A stretch of DNA of 64,000 bases from an uncultured Microbulbifer sp. (GCF_947489355.1 NZ_CANLDD010000011.1:1-64000), one strand, 5' to 3'; shown: positions 18,396 to 27,164, counted from the stretch's first letter. Translations and numbers: made by a program. The notes: generated by a model from the letters alone, not told the origin.

Positions 18396-18599
18396 TCACT
18401 GTGGCGTGGCCGGTTCTTGGGACAATTGTTCTGATAAGCGCGCAAGCGTTCTCCAGCGGGGATTCTCGGTGGTGCCATTGGCGATTTTGATCAGAGTGAA
18501 GTAAGGCACGCCAGAGCGCTCGGAAATTTCTTTCCATTGGCCCCGGCGCTCCCGCAGTTGCGCCCTGACTTTTTCAAGCAAATCACCGCCTGTATCCAT
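18396..18599 (-). CDS. Small HTH protein, phage Cro-like
   Basis: This 67-residue protein is little more than a helix-turn-helix: LLEKVRAQLRERRGQWKEISERSGVPYFTLIKIANGTTENPRWRTLARLSEQL. The form is close to small XRE or Cro-type proteins of lambdoid and Pseudomonas phages. It has a GGGGG ribosome site before the ATG. It is divergent from a CI-like repressor gene, and three similar palindromes lie between them, which is the classic arrangement of a phage lysis-lysogeny switch. No other phage gene is nearby. Confidence 0.65.
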   Translation of the reverse strand: MDTGGDLLEKVRAQLRERRGQWKEISERSGVPYFTLIKIANGTTENPRWRTLARLSEQLSQEPATPQ

Positions 18600-18623
18600 C
18601 GAAGACCCCCATTTGAGGCTAAA

Positions 18624-18677
18624 TTAGCCATATTGGGCTCGAATGTCAAGCCATACATGGTTAGCCATATATGGCAA
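18624..18677. promoter_or_regulatory. Three operator-like palindromes between Cro-like and CI-like genes
   Basis: Three related 12-base sites lie in the 87-base divergent intergenic region: GCCATATTGGGC (18627-18638), GCCATACATGGT (18650-18661) and the perfect palindrome GCCATATATGGC (18664-18675). Their centres are 23 and 14 bases apart. The last one is 11 bases before the repressor start codon, so occupation should block its own transcription. This resembles the triple operators of lambdoid phages. That the two flanking proteins bind here is inferred from position. Confidence 0.65.
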
Positions 18678-18686
18678 TATGCGGGA

Positions 18687-19376
18687 ATGAAACATCAGCT
18701 GAGAAAACGGATCGCCGCCAGGCTCGACCAGGCCATGAGAAACAGCCCCAGCCTCTCCACCCAGGCGGCGCTAGGAAAGCGCAGCGGCGTTGGCCAGACC
18801 ACCATCGGTCGCATACTGCGAGCCGAGGTCGATGCCCGCGCGGAAACTTTGGGGGCACTCGCCAAGGCTCTGGGAAAGTCCGTGGCATATTTCACCGACA
18901 GCGGCAAACCACCGCCGGGCAACCTCATCCAGGAAACCCCACTCACCTATACCAGCGATGCCACCGCCCGTGAAATCTGTCGTCGGGTACCACTGATTTC
19001 GCCAGTGAAAGCCGTTACCTGGGCAGAGGCTTTTGAGAGTGGCACTGCCTGGGCAGACGGAGAGCAGATTCCCACCACCACCCGCGTCGGCCCGCGCGCG
19101 TTTGCCCTCAAGGTTGAAGGGGACGCCATGACCGCACCCAATGGCCTCTCCATCCCGGAGGGGTACATCGTGGTCGTGGACCCGGACTGCGACTGCGAGA
19201 ACGGCTCCATTGTGGCCGCCAGGCTGCCCGGCGACAAAAAAGTCACCCTGAAAAAGCTGGTTATCGATGGGCCCAATCAGTATTTGAAATCCCTCAATCC
19301 CGCCTATGTACCCATTCAAATGAACCGCAACGGCAAAATCATTGGCGTGGCCAAAAGTGTCCTGTTCGATCTGTAA
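18687..19376 (+). CDS. Phage CI/LexA-like repressor with degenerate autocleavage site
   Basis: This 229-residue repressor has an N-terminal XRE helix-turn-helix (STQAALGKRSGVGQTTIGRIL, residues 24-44) and a C-terminal S24/LexA-like domain (residues 100-229). In active relatives the C-terminal motif is GDSM with a catalytic serine, and the cleavage site is Ala-Gly in a VPLISWVQAG context. Here they read GDAM (A147) and VPLISPVKAV (A109-V110), while the general-base lysine (K189) remains. Self-cleavage during the SOS response is therefore unlikely, although the dimerisation fold may be intact. The start at 18687 fits the family; the frame is open further upstream only across the operators. It lies 284 bases ahead of the alkylation-repair genes. 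Confidence 0.82.
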   Translation: MKHQLRKRIAARLDQAMRNSPSLSTQAALGKRSGVGQTTIGRILRAEVDARAETLGALAKALGKSVAYFTDSGKPPPGNLIQETPLTYTSDATAREICRRVPLISPVKAVTWAEAFESGTAWADGEQIPTTTRVGPRAFALKVEGDAMTAPNGLSIPEGYIVVVDPDCDCENGSIVAARLPGDKKVTLKKLVIDGPNQYLKSLNPAYVPIQMNRNGKIIGVAKSVLFDL

Positions 19377-19660
19377 GGACAGCCCCAGCCCCTGAACAAA
19401 GCCCTCGCCGCGGTCCCACGGACCCCGCAATATGGCGTCCGGGCGCTTGCTGCAGCAGATTCCACGCCGGTCCCCCGCACACAGGCTGGCATTTTTTCGC
19501 GACGCAGCCCCCCTACTCCACACGCCCGCCAGCCGTTGACAGGCCCAGCTTCATAAAATCCAACTCCCTGTGTGGGCATCGATGGCACCGTCAGTACCGT
19601 TTTTGACTAGTCCATACCCTGCCATCGCCATACACTGGGAGGCTGAAACGGGAGGGGTCG

Positions 19661-21127
19661 ATGAAAATCGATACAGCAATTTGCACCAGAGCGCGCCTGG
19701 CGCGCGACCGGCGCTTCGACGGGCGCTTTTTCACCGCGGTAAAAACCACCGGGATTTTCTGCCGCCCCATCTGTCCGGCGCGGTCCCCACTGGAACGTAA
19801 TGTCACCTATTTTGCCACCGCAGCGGAAGCGGCAAACGCCGGTTTCAGGCCCTGCCTGCGCTGCCGACCGGATTGCGCACCGGGCAGCCCGGCCTGGGGG
19901 CTGGTCTCCACCACGGTGCAGCGGGCGCTGAAGTTAATGCGCAGTGAGCGCGAACCCCAGTCCGTGGAAAGGCTCGCGGAACGCCTCGGTATCAGCAGCC
20001 GCTACCTGCGCCGTTTATTCGCCGAGCACCTGGGGGTGAGCCCCCTGGCGGTATGGCAGACTGAGCGCGCGCTGTTTGCCTTCCGGCTATTGCGCGACAC
20101 CCCTCTGGCGATTGCCGAGATCGCCTTTGCCTCGGGCTTTAACAGCCTGCGCCGTTTTAATGGGGTATTTAAGCAGCTCTACCAACGCACCCCGTCTGAA
20201 GTACGCAGAGCGGGCAGTGCCGACGGAATGGCAAAGGGCGCACCTACACGGTTGCAGCTGTCTCTTGATTATCGCCCACCACTGCACTGGCCACAGATAC
20301 TGGCCTTTCTCGGCGTCCGCGCCCTCGCTGGAGTGGAGCGGGTGGAAGATGGGATTTACCAGCGCAGTTTTGAACTCGACCGCTACCGCGGTGTACTGCG
20401 CGTGGCCCACGAGCCGGAGCATCACCGCCTGCTGGTGGAAATCAGCAGCCAGGGGGGCGCTACCGGTCTGTACCTGCTCAACCAGCGCCTGCGCCGCCTG
20501 TTTGACCTGGATGCGGACAGCGCTGCAATTGCAGCGGTGTTAAGCCGCGACCCCCTGCTGGCCCACCAGTTGGAAATGGCACCGGGCCTGCGCCTGCCCG
20601 GCGCCTGGGACCCCTTTGAGACTGCCCTGCGGGCGATTTTGGGGCAACAGATCAGCGTCGCCGCAGCCACCACCATCGCCGGGCGCCTTGTCGCCCGCTA
20701 CGGGACCACTTTTGTGGATGACGCCGGCACAAAACACACCCTGTTTCCCACTGCAGAGCAACTGGCGCAGGCGGACTTTGCCGGCCTGGGCCTGACCCGC
20801 AGCCGCACAAAAACACTGCGTGGGTTTGTGGCGGCGACCCGCGATGGGCGCATCGATTTTACCCAGCCCTCCCTGGATTCCTGGTGTACGCAGGTAACTG
20901 CACTACCGGGCATCGGTGACTGGACAGCGCAGTATATTGCCATGCGCGGCCTGTCCATGCCCGACGCCTTTCCCGCTTCGGACCTGGGTATTTTGCAGGC
21001 GTTGGGCAGCGCCAATGAAAAAGCAACGCCCAAAGCGGCCCTGGCAAGGGCCGAGCACTGGCGACCCTGGCGCGCCTACGGCGCCCTGTTGCTGTGGCAG
21101 TCATTGAAATCGGGAGAGCCAAGATGA
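19661..21127 (+). CDS. Ada-N / AraC / AlkA fusion: methyl-phosphotriester sensor with 3-methyladenine DNA glycosylase II
   Basis: The 488-residue protein combines three modules. Residues 1-80 form the Ada zinc domain with cysteines C34, C38, C65 and C68; the first of these accepts methyl groups from phosphotriesters in Ada. Residues 85-185 are an AraC-type DNA-binding domain (SVERLAERLGISSRYLRRLF, then AEIAFASGFNSLRRFN). The rest is an AlkA glycosylase with the helix-hairpin-helix LPGIGDWTAQYIAM and the catalytic aspartate in FPASDLGI. It likely senses methylation damage, activates the pathway and removes alkylated bases. It overlaps the downstream methyltransferase gene by 4 bases (ATGA), so both are translated together. 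Confidence 0.92.
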   Translation: MKIDTAICTRARLARDRRFDGRFFTAVKTTGIFCRPICPARSPLERNVTYFATAAEAANAGFRPCLRCRPDCAPGSPAWGLVSTTVQRALKLMRSEREPQSVERLAERLGISSRYLRRLFAEHLGVSPLAVWQTERALFAFRLLRDTPLAIAEIAFASGFNSLRRFNGVFKQLYQRTPSEVRRAGSADGMAKGAPTRLQLSLDYRPPLHWPQILAFLGVRALAGVERVEDGIYQRSFELDRYRGVLRVAHEPEHHRLLVEISSQGGATGLYLLNQRLRRLFDLDADSAAIAAVLSRDPLLAHQLEMAPGLRLPGAWDPFETALRAILGQQISVAAATTIAGRLVARYGTTFVDDAGTKHTLFPTAEQLAQADFAGLGLTRSRTKTLRGFVAATRDGRIDFTQPSLDSWCTQVTALPGIGDWTAQYIAMRGLSMPDAFPASDLGILQALGSANEKATPKAALARAEHWRPWRAYGALLLWQSLKSGEPR

Positions 21128-21618
21128 TCCATTACCAGCGTTACACCACCGCACTGGGAGAAGTAGACATCGCCGCCGGCGAAGACGGTATTGTTGCACT
21201 GCAGTTTCACAACAAAGCACGCCCACTGTGCCTGGCTGCGGATTGGCAACCCGGTGCCACGGCATTGACCGACCGGGCCGCGCAACAGCTGCGGGAGTAT
21301 CTGGCGGCAAAGCGACAGGACTTCCACCTGCCCCTGGCACCCCGCGGTACCGCATTCCAGCGCCGGGTATGGGAGGTACTGCTGGCAATTCCCTATGGTG
21401 AAACCCGCAGCTATACCCAGCAAGCACAGCATCTGGGGCAACCGCGCGCCATCCGCGCTGTAGCGCGCGCCAATGGCGCCAACCCTGTGGCGGTGGTGAT
21501 TCCCTGTCACCGGGTGATCGGGGCCGATGGCAGTCTCACAGGCTATGCCGGCGGCCTGCCTCTGAAGGCACACCTGCTCACTCTGGAGGGAGCCCGGTTT
21601 GTAGCTCCGCTCCCCTAA
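21124..21618 (+). CDS. ogt: Methylated-DNA-protein-cysteine methyltransferase (Ogt type)
   Basis: This 164-residue suicide enzyme repairs O6-methylguanine and O4-methylthymine by moving the methyl group to its own cysteine. The acceptor motif VVIPCHRVIG is intact, preceded by the helix-turn-helix RAVARANGANPVAVV and the Arg-finger region. The N-terminal domain is of Ogt type. Its ATG overlaps the stop of the Ada-AlkA gene (ATGA). Together the two genes supply the functions that E. coli divides among Ada, AlkA and Ogt. Confidence 0.93.
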   Translation: MIHYQRYTTALGEVDIAAGEDGIVALQFHNKARPLCLAADWQPGATALTDRAAQQLREYLAAKRQDFHLPLAPRGTAFQRRVWEVLLAIPYGETRSYTQQAQHLGQPRAIRAVARANGANPVAVVIPCHRVIGADGSLTGYAGGLPLKAHLLTLEGARFVAPLP

Positions 21619-22502
21619 TCCGGGCTTTGCAACGCCCCGAGGTCACAGTATCCGTGATGACCGGCCTTCATGCTTTGGAGAATAGATTCAGAGGTCTTTG
21701 CCCAATTCACAGTTTTTGGTACTGTTCTGCCTGATGAGTTTGCTGGCCTCTATAGAACGCGCCTCCGGGAGAGGGAAACCAACCCTGTCAGTAGCACTGC
21801 CGGCCCAGTGGAGGGGATGGTTCTGAGGGGTTCCCCTGCTTCTGCTCATACCAGCCTTTCGATTTATTTTTCCCAAAGCCCGAGCCTTACAGCCATAACT
21901 GCATTGGCAATTTTCCCGACCGCCGTCGTTTGTCTTATCTGCTCTCGCATGATTGTACCAATTGGTATCTCTGGTTGTTGATTTGCACCTACAGGTGAAT
22001 CTCAAGATAAGCATATTTAAAGCCAGATAATAGGGCAATTAGGACGATGAAATAGCTTTTGCTCTGGAGCTGGGGCTGACCTTATGCACATCCTTTGAGA
22101 ATAGCTGTGATTCCACAAGCTGTATTGGCGCTATTGAAACAGTAACTACAAATTGAAATCCCTTGATTTCTATCGGTAATTCTGACGTCTTGGAAGACAG
22201 TTTTGTCAAAAGACACGGAGCGCTTTATACCACAGGGCATTCTTGCACACTTCAGAGTCAACTGCGTAGCCCAATATGCAAATCTTCTTGATTGCTTCGA
22301 GTTAAATTTGTTACAGGCCACTTCCATTCTCAGGATGCATGTCAGGGATAAAATATGTACCAAAGTCCAAGCTTTGAATGAGTGAGATATAGTGTTTCTG
22401 AAGGTTGGCCTCAAGTTTGCCTTGAAATAAAATTTGGACAATATTACAGTTTCGAACTACCGTCACCAATAATCTGGACAATTGATAAACACGGAATGCA
22501 GC
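21619..22502. other. AT-rich intergenic region
   Basis: Nearly 900 bases between the methyltransferase and the SIMPL gene. Base composition is clearly more AT-rich than the repair genes. The longest open frames (119 codons at 22082-22441 on the minus strand, 116 at 21688-22038 on the minus strand) have no recognisable family, no good ribosome site and an odd amino-acid mix. I see no IS ends, tRNA or strong terminator. Confidence 0.4.
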
Positions 22503-23228
22503 ATGAACAACAATAACAAAGCCAACATCATCTTTGCGGCATTTCTTTTGGCCACCGGGATCACTGCCGCAGGATATTTTGTCAGCCAGACCCTGTACAA
22601 ATCAAAAATCGCCTTAAATACTGCTGAAGTCAAAGGACTTGCAGAGAGGCGCGTTGAAGCAGATACCGCCTATTGGTCAATACAATATACCGTGACCGGG
22701 GAAAGCAAAGCAGAAATTCCCGCATTGTATGACGATTCCAAAGCCGACCAGAGCAAAATTATCTCTTTACTGAAAAGCAATGGATTTACTGACCAGGAAA
22801 TTCAGCCAGGCATAATAAACTACCTGAAAAAAGAATTCCGGAATGAAGACCAGAAACTGGTTGAAGAGGAACATCTACTGGTAGGTGAAATTACAGTCGA
22901 AACCCAAAAAGTCCGATTGGTGTCTGAGGTCAGGTCCAATTTAAATACACTCATCGCTCAAGGACTTGACATCAAAAATAATCCGCCAGCCTACCATTTT
23001 ACCCAATTGAATAAAATCAAACCCGAGATGCTGAAAGAGGCAACCACAAATGCCAGGATCGCCGCAAATGAATTTGCCACAAACGCTGGCGTTGAGGTCG
23101 GTGGGATTAGGAGTGCACGACAGGGCGGGTTTGTTATACGGGACGTGGGTGAAAACTATGGTGATACCAGGAAAATAGAAAAGGATGTAAGGGTGGTAAC
23201 CAATGTTACTTTTTTTCTTACTGACTAA
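22503..23228 (+). CDS. SIMPL-domain (DUF541) protein, membrane-anchored
   Basis: The protein has 241 residues from the chosen ATG (a TTG seven codons upstream is also open). An N-terminal hydrophobic helix (IIFAAFLLATGITAAGYFVSQ) anchors or exports it. The SIMPL fold follows: VKGLAERRVEADTAYWSIQYTV, later the helix-strand units with SNGFTDQEIQPG, and the closing RKIEKDVRVVTNVTFFL. SIMPL proteins such as BP26 and YggE are periplasmic and linked to stress tolerance; BP26 forms ring-shaped oligomers. No partner genes are adjacent. Confidence 0.85.
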   Translation: MNNNNKANIIFAAFLLATGITAAGYFVSQTLYKSKIALNTAEVKGLAERRVEADTAYWSIQYTVTGESKAEIPALYDDSKADQSKIISLLKSNGFTDQEIQPGIINYLKKEFRNEDQKLVEEEHLLVGEITVETQKVRLVSEVRSNLNTLIAQGLDIKNNPPAYHFTQLNKIKPEMLKEATTNARIAANEFATNAGVEVGGIRSARQGGFVIRDVGENYGDTRKIEKDVRVVTNVTFFLTD

Positions 23229-23369
23229 CTGAATGAGCTTAGGCAACTGTACTCACCCATGCGCGAGTACCATCCCGTCAGCTATTGATTCCAATCAGAC
23301 CAATTTTAATGGGTATTGGTGTCATGCAATCGAGCCTGCTCTAAGGACCCTTATGATCATTGCGGTGTT

Positions 23370-24022
23370 TTAAGTCCCCGATGATTTCTTCAACTGAATG
23401 CCAACGTCTCTGACAATGGCTTTGAAAGACTTCTGTGTGCCTCCGAGAGGAAAGAGCAAGGTGGGGTTTCGATGGGTTGCCCAGTACGTGCGTAGTGCCT
23501 GCAGTGCCATCTTGGGCAGGAAGACGAAGCGGCCTTTCTTGCCTTTCGCATGGCGCACATGCAGAAGGCCTCGTTCGCTGTCGATATCGGCCACGCGAAT
23601 GCTATGGGTTTCCCTAAGCGCAAACCCATGCTGAAGCAGGTGAGAATGAAGTTATGGTAACGCCGCTCGTGGGCACTGTTGATCAACCACTCCAGATCTT
23701 TGGCAATTAGCACATTGGGGAGGTTTTTCTCTTGAGGCGGTTTGATAATATCCACCCACTGCCAGCCGCGCTTAAGCACATGCTTGTAAAGAAGCTGCAG
23801 GCCATTACGATCCACCTTTACCGTTGACCAGAAGTGGGAGCTGATGAGGGACTCGGAATAACCCTTAAGCTGCTCTTGGGAGAGGGTGTAGGTTGGGTTG
23901 TCAAAATATTCGCTGGCGCGGCTGTAAAGGTCAATGGTCAATTCAGCTTTGCCCTGACGTTTGCGTACGCTAAGATATTTTCGGTACAGTGAATCGAGTC
24001 GTTTCTGCTGTGCTTTATTCAT
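23370..24022 (-). pseudogene. IS91-associated tyrosine recombinase, frameshifted and truncated
   Basis: The first 140 codons give an integrase N-terminal core-binding domain (SSHFWSTVKVDRNGLQLLYK, then WQWVDIIKPPQEKNLPNVL) and the start of the catalytic domain with the first arginine (SMGLRLG). Directly afterwards the frame changes: the sequence continues in another frame as VADIDSERGLLHVRHAKGKKGRFVFLPKMALQAL. Adding one G at about 23612-23614, in a GGG run, would restore LRLGE. The C-terminus stops before the H-x-x-R and tyrosine boxes, so the catalytic site is gone. This type of integrase travels with IS91-like elements, but no transposase lies here. Confidence 0.8.
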
Positions 24023-24178
24023 AAAGATATTCCTCTAGTTGTCGTGCGCTGGGGTGAGTACGTAGGGGAATTCTCTTTATGTTGGAGGAGTTAAATTTTG
24101 CCGCGTAGCGGCTTCATTCAACAATCAGATTGGAGTGTGTACAATTAACACTTCTCCAATAAAAGTGGGAGCGCACCT

Positions 24179-26146
24179 TTGAATACCCGCAACTGTTTTT
24201 TCGGTCTGGTTCTGTTTTTGCTAGGCGCCTGCCAGCGGGATACCGCAGGGGTTATTGATCAGGCCAGTGAGGCCAGCATCGCAACCCAGGAATACAACCA
24301 ACAGTTTGCCCCTGAATTGGATTTGTCCTCCTCGGCAGAGTTTGAACAAGCCACACGGGGCCTGATTGCCGAAGCGCCCCTGGATAGTATTGAACACGAT
24401 CAGGGGCGCATCCTTTGGGAACCATCCGCCTATGGTTTTATTCAGGGAAAAGCACCGGCAACCGTCAATCCGAGCCTTTGGCGACAGGCCGCCTTGAACA
24501 ATATTCGCGGTTTGTTCAGAGTGACTGACGGCGTGTACCAACTGCGCGGGTTTGATCTGGCCAATATGACAATTATTGAGGGGGATACAGGCTGGATACT
24601 GGTTGACCCTTTAACCACAATCGAAACCGCCGGCAGCGCCTTGCGGTTTGCGCAAGCCCAGTTGGGAGACAAACCCATCACCGGCATTATTTTTACCCAC
24701 AGCCATATCGACCATTTCGGCGGTGCAATGGGCGTGGTACCGCCTGCCGATCTTGAAATGGGCAATATCGTGGTTGTTGCGCCCGAAGGTTTTATGGAGG
24801 CGGCGACCAGTGAAAATATTGTCACCGGTCCAGCGATGACCCGGCGCGCCATGTTTATGTATGGAAAGCGACTGCCGCGCTCGGTGACCGGCCATATTGA
24901 TTCAGGGCTTGGTAAAGAACCCATATTTGGCAGCACCAGTATTTTAACACCCACGATAACGATTGATCAGTTGAGACAGCATGAAACGATCGATGGCGTG
25001 GAATTTATTTTCCAGAATGCACCCGGCAGTGAAGCGCCTGCCGAACTTATGTTTTATCTGCCAGCCAAAAACGCCTTTTGCGGTGCTGAGGTGGTTTCAA
25101 GAACCCAGCACAATTTATATACTCTACGTGGCGCGAAGGTGCGCAATGCCTTAAGTTGGAGCAAGGCCATAGAAAATGCCCGAACCCAGTTTTCTCAGGC
25201 CGACATTTATTTTGGCAGTCACCACTGGCCAATCTGGGGCAGGGACCATATTCAGGCATTCTTAACCAAGCAGGCCGATCTTTACCGCTTTATTCACGAT
25301 CAAACCCTGCGTTATGCCAACCAGGGCAGCACCCCAAAAGAAATTGCGGAAAAGATTCGTATCCCAAGCTCACTGTCTTCCGTCTTTTATAATCGCGGTT
25401 ACTACGGTACCCTCAGCCACAACAGCAAGGCCGTGTACCAGTATTATTTTGGCTGGTATGACGGCAATCCTGCCAACCTGAATCCACTGCCCCCTTCACT
25501 GGCTGGCAGGAAATACCTGGAATATATGGGCGGCGCTGATGCTGTAGTAAAGAAAGCCAGGGATTCCTTTGCCAAAGGGGAGTATCGCTGGGTCGCGGAA
25601 GTGCTGAACCACGTCATCTTTGCCGAACCCTCACATGTAGAGGCAAAACAACTTCTGGCCGATGCTTATCAACAATTGGCCTATCAGGCAGAGTCCGCTC
25701 CCTGGCGGGATGCTTATCTGACAGCATCCCATGAATTACTGAACGGCCCCCCCAGGCAGGGGGTGAATATGAATGATGCGATCGAGCTATTGCGGGAGAC
25801 CCCGGTTGAACACTTTATGCAGGCTTTGAGCGTCAGGCTGAAAGCCGAGGACGCCGAAGATCTGGAGTTGGTGATTGGTATCCATTTTACCGATATCGGC
25901 CAGACGTTTACCCTGCAGCTACGCAATTCAGTCTTACACTATCGCAGCGGTGAAATCCCTGCCGGGACCAATGCCCGGTTATCCATTACACATCCACTGT
26001 TTATTGATCTGCTGGTGGGCCGCGCTGGGCTCAGTGAGATACTGGGATCTGAAGATATTCGCCTTCAAGGCAGCAAACTGGATTTCTTGAAATTTATTTC
26101 CCTGTTTGATACACCCAAGGGAAACTTCCCTATTGTCGAGCCATAA
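24179..26146 (+). CDS. Alkyl/aryl-sulfatase, metallo-beta-lactamase type (SdsA1 class III), lipoprotein
   Basis: This 655-residue enzyme should release sulfate from alkyl sulfates such as dodecyl sulfate. It has a lipoprotein signal (FGLVLFLLGAC) instead of the plain signal peptide of SdsA1. The binuclear zinc site is seen as THSHIDHFGG, with the following FCGAEVVSRTQHNLYTLRG. The alpha-helical dimerisation domain and the C-terminal SCP2-like lid (LELVIGIHFTDIGQTFTLQLRNSVLHY) are present, and the length is within a few residues of SdsA1. Translation probably starts at TTG 24179, with GTGGGAG nine bases upstream. It stands next to a 51-codon frame and a convergent BKACE gene. Confidence 0.92.
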   Translation: MNTRNCFFGLVLFLLGACQRDTAGVIDQASEASIATQEYNQQFAPELDLSSSAEFEQATRGLIAEAPLDSIEHDQGRILWEPSAYGFIQGKAPATVNPSLWRQAALNNIRGLFRVTDGVYQLRGFDLANMTIIEGDTGWILVDPLTTIETAGSALRFAQAQLGDKPITGIIFTHSHIDHFGGAMGVVPPADLEMGNIVVVAPEGFMEAATSENIVTGPAMTRRAMFMYGKRLPRSVTGHIDSGLGKEPIFGSTSILTPTITIDQLRQHETIDGVEFIFQNAPGSEAPAELMFYLPAKNAFCGAEVVSRTQHNLYTLRGAKVRNALSWSKAIENARTQFSQADIYFGSHHWPIWGRDHIQAFLTKQADLYRFIHDQTLRYANQGSTPKEIAEKIRIPSSLSSVFYNRGYYGTLSHNSKAVYQYYFGWYDGNPANLNPLPPSLAGRKYLEYMGGADAVVKKARDSFAKGEYRWVAEVLNHVIFAEPSHVEAKQLLADAYQQLAYQAESAPWRDAYLTASHELLNGPPRQGVNMNDAIELLRETPVEHFMQALSVRLKAEDAEDLELVIGIHFTDIGQTFTLQLRNSVLHYRSGEIPAGTNARLSITHPLFIDLLVGRAGLSEILGSEDIRLQGSKLDFLKFISLFDTPKGNFPIVEP

Positions 26147-26157
26147 AAGGGATTGTG

Positions 26158-26313
26158 ATGACGACGAAAAGCCAGGATGCATCGATTAAACTTCCCAATA
26201 CAGAGTGGCTGGCCAATAATCCAAACTGCTTATGGGCCAACGCCCCGAATGCCACAATAGTTCTATTTCAAGGACATGTATGGCTCGCAGAGGCCGGCAC
26301 CGGAAATCGCTAA
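26158..26313 (+). CDS. Possible 51-residue small protein
   Basis: A 51-codon frame opens 11 bases after the sulfatase stop with a good ribosome site (AAAGGGA) before its ATG. The product starts MTTKSQDASIKLPNTEWLAN and ends in GHVWLAEAGTGNR. It has no signal or membrane segment and matches no family I know. It could be a real small protein co-transcribed with the sulfatase or the beginning of a gene cut off by rearrangement. Its end overlaps the stop of the opposite gene by four bases. Confidence 0.3.
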   Translation: MTTKSQDASIKLPNTEWLANNPNCLWANAPNATIVLFQGHVWLAEAGTGNR

Positions 26314-27164
26314 CAAAAAATATCCCGGGCCCTTTGCGGGGATACTACCTTGCGCCCACACTCTTCTGCCACCGCTACCAGGGCTTCAATCAACTGGCCA
26401 TTGCCGCTGGAACGATCCCCGCCCGGCAGATAAAACGTATCCTCAACCCCCGTGCGCAAATGTCCACCCAGTTCGGCCGTCTTGCGATGCACCGGCCAGA
26501 TTTCGTCCCGTCCAATCACTGTACTTTGCCAAAGACTGCCGGGCTTCATATATTTGGGCATCAATGCCAATAGCTCAGGATCAGCGGGCATTCCTGAGGC
26601 CACCCCCATCACCAGGTTGTAATTGGGCTTGTCCACCATGCCCACATCCGCATACATGCCAACTGAGCGCACTATGCCCAGGTCGAAACACTCAAACTCC
26701 GGCCGTGTGCCCACTCCAGCACAAACCTCAAGCAGCTCCGCCACTTTGTCTACGGGGTTGTCGAACACCATCGGAGACCAGGCCCAAGTCCCGTTGGCGC
26801 GCACCTTCAGATAGTTGAGACTGCCGGCATTGCAAGCGGCGATCTCCGGTTTGCCGGCGCGCACACATGCCAGTGGACCGTGTTGGTCGCGCCCAATGGT
26901 ACCGGTGGAAAAATTCAGAATAACGCCCGGACATTTTTCCCGAATCGCAGCGGCAATTTCCAGCGCTACTTGCGGGTCCCAACTGGGCAGGTGCCCTTTG
27001 CCGGGCTCCTGGTTGCGAAAGTGCACGTGCATAACCGAGGCCCCGGCATCATAGGCTTCACGGGCAGAGTTCGCCATTTCCTCCGGTGTTACCGGTACCG
27101 GATGTTGCTGAGGATTGGTGAGCACCCCGGTCAGGGCACAGGTAATAACCACTTCATCGGACAT
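26310..27164 (-). CDS. BKACE-family beta-keto acid cleavage enzyme (DUF849)
   Basis: The 284-residue TIM-barrel protein belongs to the family of 3-keto-5-aminohexanoate cleavage enzyme, which condenses a beta-keto acid with acetyl-CoA to acetoacetate and a new CoA ester. The zinc ligands appear as VMHVHFR (H46, H48), and the conserved opening VVITCALTG and later LNFSTGT and EFECFDLG fit well. The frame is open on the minus strand to 28052, but that upstream part is out-of-frame shadow of the peptidase gene. The ATG at 27164 has AGGAG at proper distance. Other lysine-fermentation genes are absent, so the substrate is probably another beta-keto acid. Confidence 0.9.
   Translation of the reverse strand: MSDEVVITCALTGVLTNPQQHPVPVTPEEMANSAREAYDAGASVMHVHFRNQEPGKGHLPSWDPQVALEIAAAIREKCPGVILNFSTGTIGRDQHGPLACVRAGKPEIAACNAGSLNYLKVRANGTWAWSPMVFDNPVDKVAELLEVCAGVGTRPEFECFDLGIVRSVGMYADVGMVDKPNYNLVMGVASGMPADPELLALMPKYMKPGSLWQSTVIGRDEIWPVHRKTAELGGHLRTGVEDTFYLPGGDRSSGNGQLIEALVAVAEECGRKVVSPQRARDIFC

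Noticed and set aside
22082-22441. 119-codon minus-strand frame in the AT-rich gap
   Set aside because: No ribosome site, no family, and an amino-acid mix unlike a real protein; kept only as part of the gap description.
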